Below, in pieces: positions 13,353-13,818 of a stretch of 13,818 nt of DNA (positions are counted from its first letter, which is position 1; every line of letters starts with the position of its first letter). Under the pieces are notes generated by a model, which worked only from the letters and a program-made list of their open reading frames with translations, made no database searches and was not told where the DNA came from. The stretch spans positions 1 through 13,818 of the forward strand of contig JBJXGC010000243.1 of NCBI GenBank assembly GCA_046154545.1. Reading direction: 5' to 3'. The DNA is from JBJXGC01 sp046154545 (GTDB lineage: Bacteria; Chloroflexota; Dehalococcoidia; Tepidiformales; Tepidiformaceae). Position numbers and translations under genes: made by a program.

Positions 13353-13818
13353 GATCCACACTTCGCCCAGCGATACCTCAACTCGAACAGCTCCTCGAAT
13401 TCGGCGGCCGGACGGACGAAGACCGCGCCGCCTGGCTGCATCTCAAGCGACACGCCGTCGAGCAGGATTCGCAACAGCCCGTTCCGCTCCTCAGTCGTCG
13501 CCAGATCCCACGCTTCGCCGATGTCCTTGAACCGGCTTCCCGAGACGAACACCGCGGCAGCGTCCAGGGGCAAGCGGTTCAGATCCCTGTCTACTTTCGC
13601 GATCTCGGCGCGGCAACGCTCGACCGGGAGCAGGCCCTCGGTCATCGCCAGTCCCAGCCGATCCCGCTTCTGGATCAAGGCGCGGCGTTGTACACGGACG
13701 CGCTCTGACCCATCGTCTGCGAGCGCTTGCCGTTCCGCCTTGTCGAACCATGCCGGGTCAGCGGCCATCTCCCGGACGGCGGCCGCCACGAGCTCGTCAA
13801 CCTCAGAGGCGCGTCGCA
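13292..13818 (-). CDS. Serine recombinase family protein, C-terminal part (5' end outside window)
   Basis: The frame is open to the right edge, so the N-terminal catalytic domain with its serine is not visible; about 175 residues remain. The segment has a basic coiled-coil-like region (VQRRALIQKRDRLGLAMTEG, then CRAEIAKVDRDLNRL). This is followed by AWDLATTEERNGLLRILLDG, matching the 'W..at.eEr..ll..l...v' pattern near the C-terminus of large serine recombinases. These enzymes integrate and excise mobile elements. The last 20 or so residues, from about STPDRTRTC onward, are encoded on the strand opposite the tRNA-Arg gene, and the TGA lies in the tRNA D-loop (13292-13294). The native C-terminus may therefore be altered at an integration junction. 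Family confidence is moderate because the diagnostic N-terminus is missing. Confidence 0.75.
   Translation of the reverse strand, partial: RRASEVDELVAAAVREMAADPAWFDKAERQALADDGSERVRVQRRALIQKRDRLGLAMTEGLLPVERCRAEIAKVDRDLNRLPLDAAAVFVSGSRFKDIGEAWDLATTEERNGLLRILLDGVSLEMQPGGAVFVRPAAEFEELFELRYRWAKCGSTPDRTRTCAFGFGGRHSIR

Noticed and set aside
13170..13361. N-terminal extension of the capA-like frame
   Set aside because: It is translated antisense across tRNA-Arg and gives a typical spurious Arg/Pro-rich peptide. A signal peptide with lipobox begins at 13169.

Overview
This is a GC-rich bacterial window with dense genes on both strands, C/G-ending codons and short intergenic gaps. The gene mix is typical of Chloroflexota, perhaps Dehalococcoidia-like, or of high-GC Actinomycetota: a Yx(FWY)xxD-motif lipoprotein, a class III CoA-transferase, a crotonase, and an HMG-CoA-synthase-like/DUF35 protein paired with an SCP2-type thiolase. 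No ribosomal RNA or marker protein allows a firm placement, so the taxonomy is inference.

Left part (1-5334). The 3' two-thirds of an M1 aminopeptidase runs rightward to 1545. Converging on it from the minus strand are a small YgiT-like protein without its zinc cysteines, a CaiB/BaiF CoA-transferase, and a large metzincin-type zinc protease (HExxHxxGxxH, Met-turn, fibronectin/Ig-like C-terminus) that has a strong ribosome binding site but no visible signal peptide.

Centre (5335-9280). A crotonase-family protein and a YifB/ComM ATPase run rightward. yifB ends four bases inside a leftward lipoprotein gene. That lipoprotein is divergent from a small secreted protein built on 28-residue tandem repeats, which ends at a strong intrinsic terminator. 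The CoA-transferase and the crotonase are separated by the protease and read in opposite directions. Both nevertheless carry the same roughly 46-bp intergenic element, which contains an inverted repeat, and this suggests common regulation of two acyl-CoA genes.

Right part (9281-13818). A two-gene operon encodes an HMG-CoA-synthase-like domain fused to a DUF35 Zn-ribbon/OB-fold domain, followed with a one-base overlap by an intact thiolase. It resembles the archaeal thiolase/DUF35/HMG-CoA-synthase complex, but the synthase domain has Val where the catalytic Cys should be. A strong terminator follows. A leftward CapA-type lipoprotein comes next, then tRNA-Arg(CCG). Finally, the C-terminal part of a serine recombinase enters from the right edge and its reading frame runs antisense into the tRNA, as expected at the edge of an integrated element.

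Two genes without a Shine-Dalgarno sequence (yifB and capA) have -10-like boxes 6-7 bases before the ATG, consistent with leaderless mRNAs. No CRISPR array, insertion sequence or replication origin is visible.
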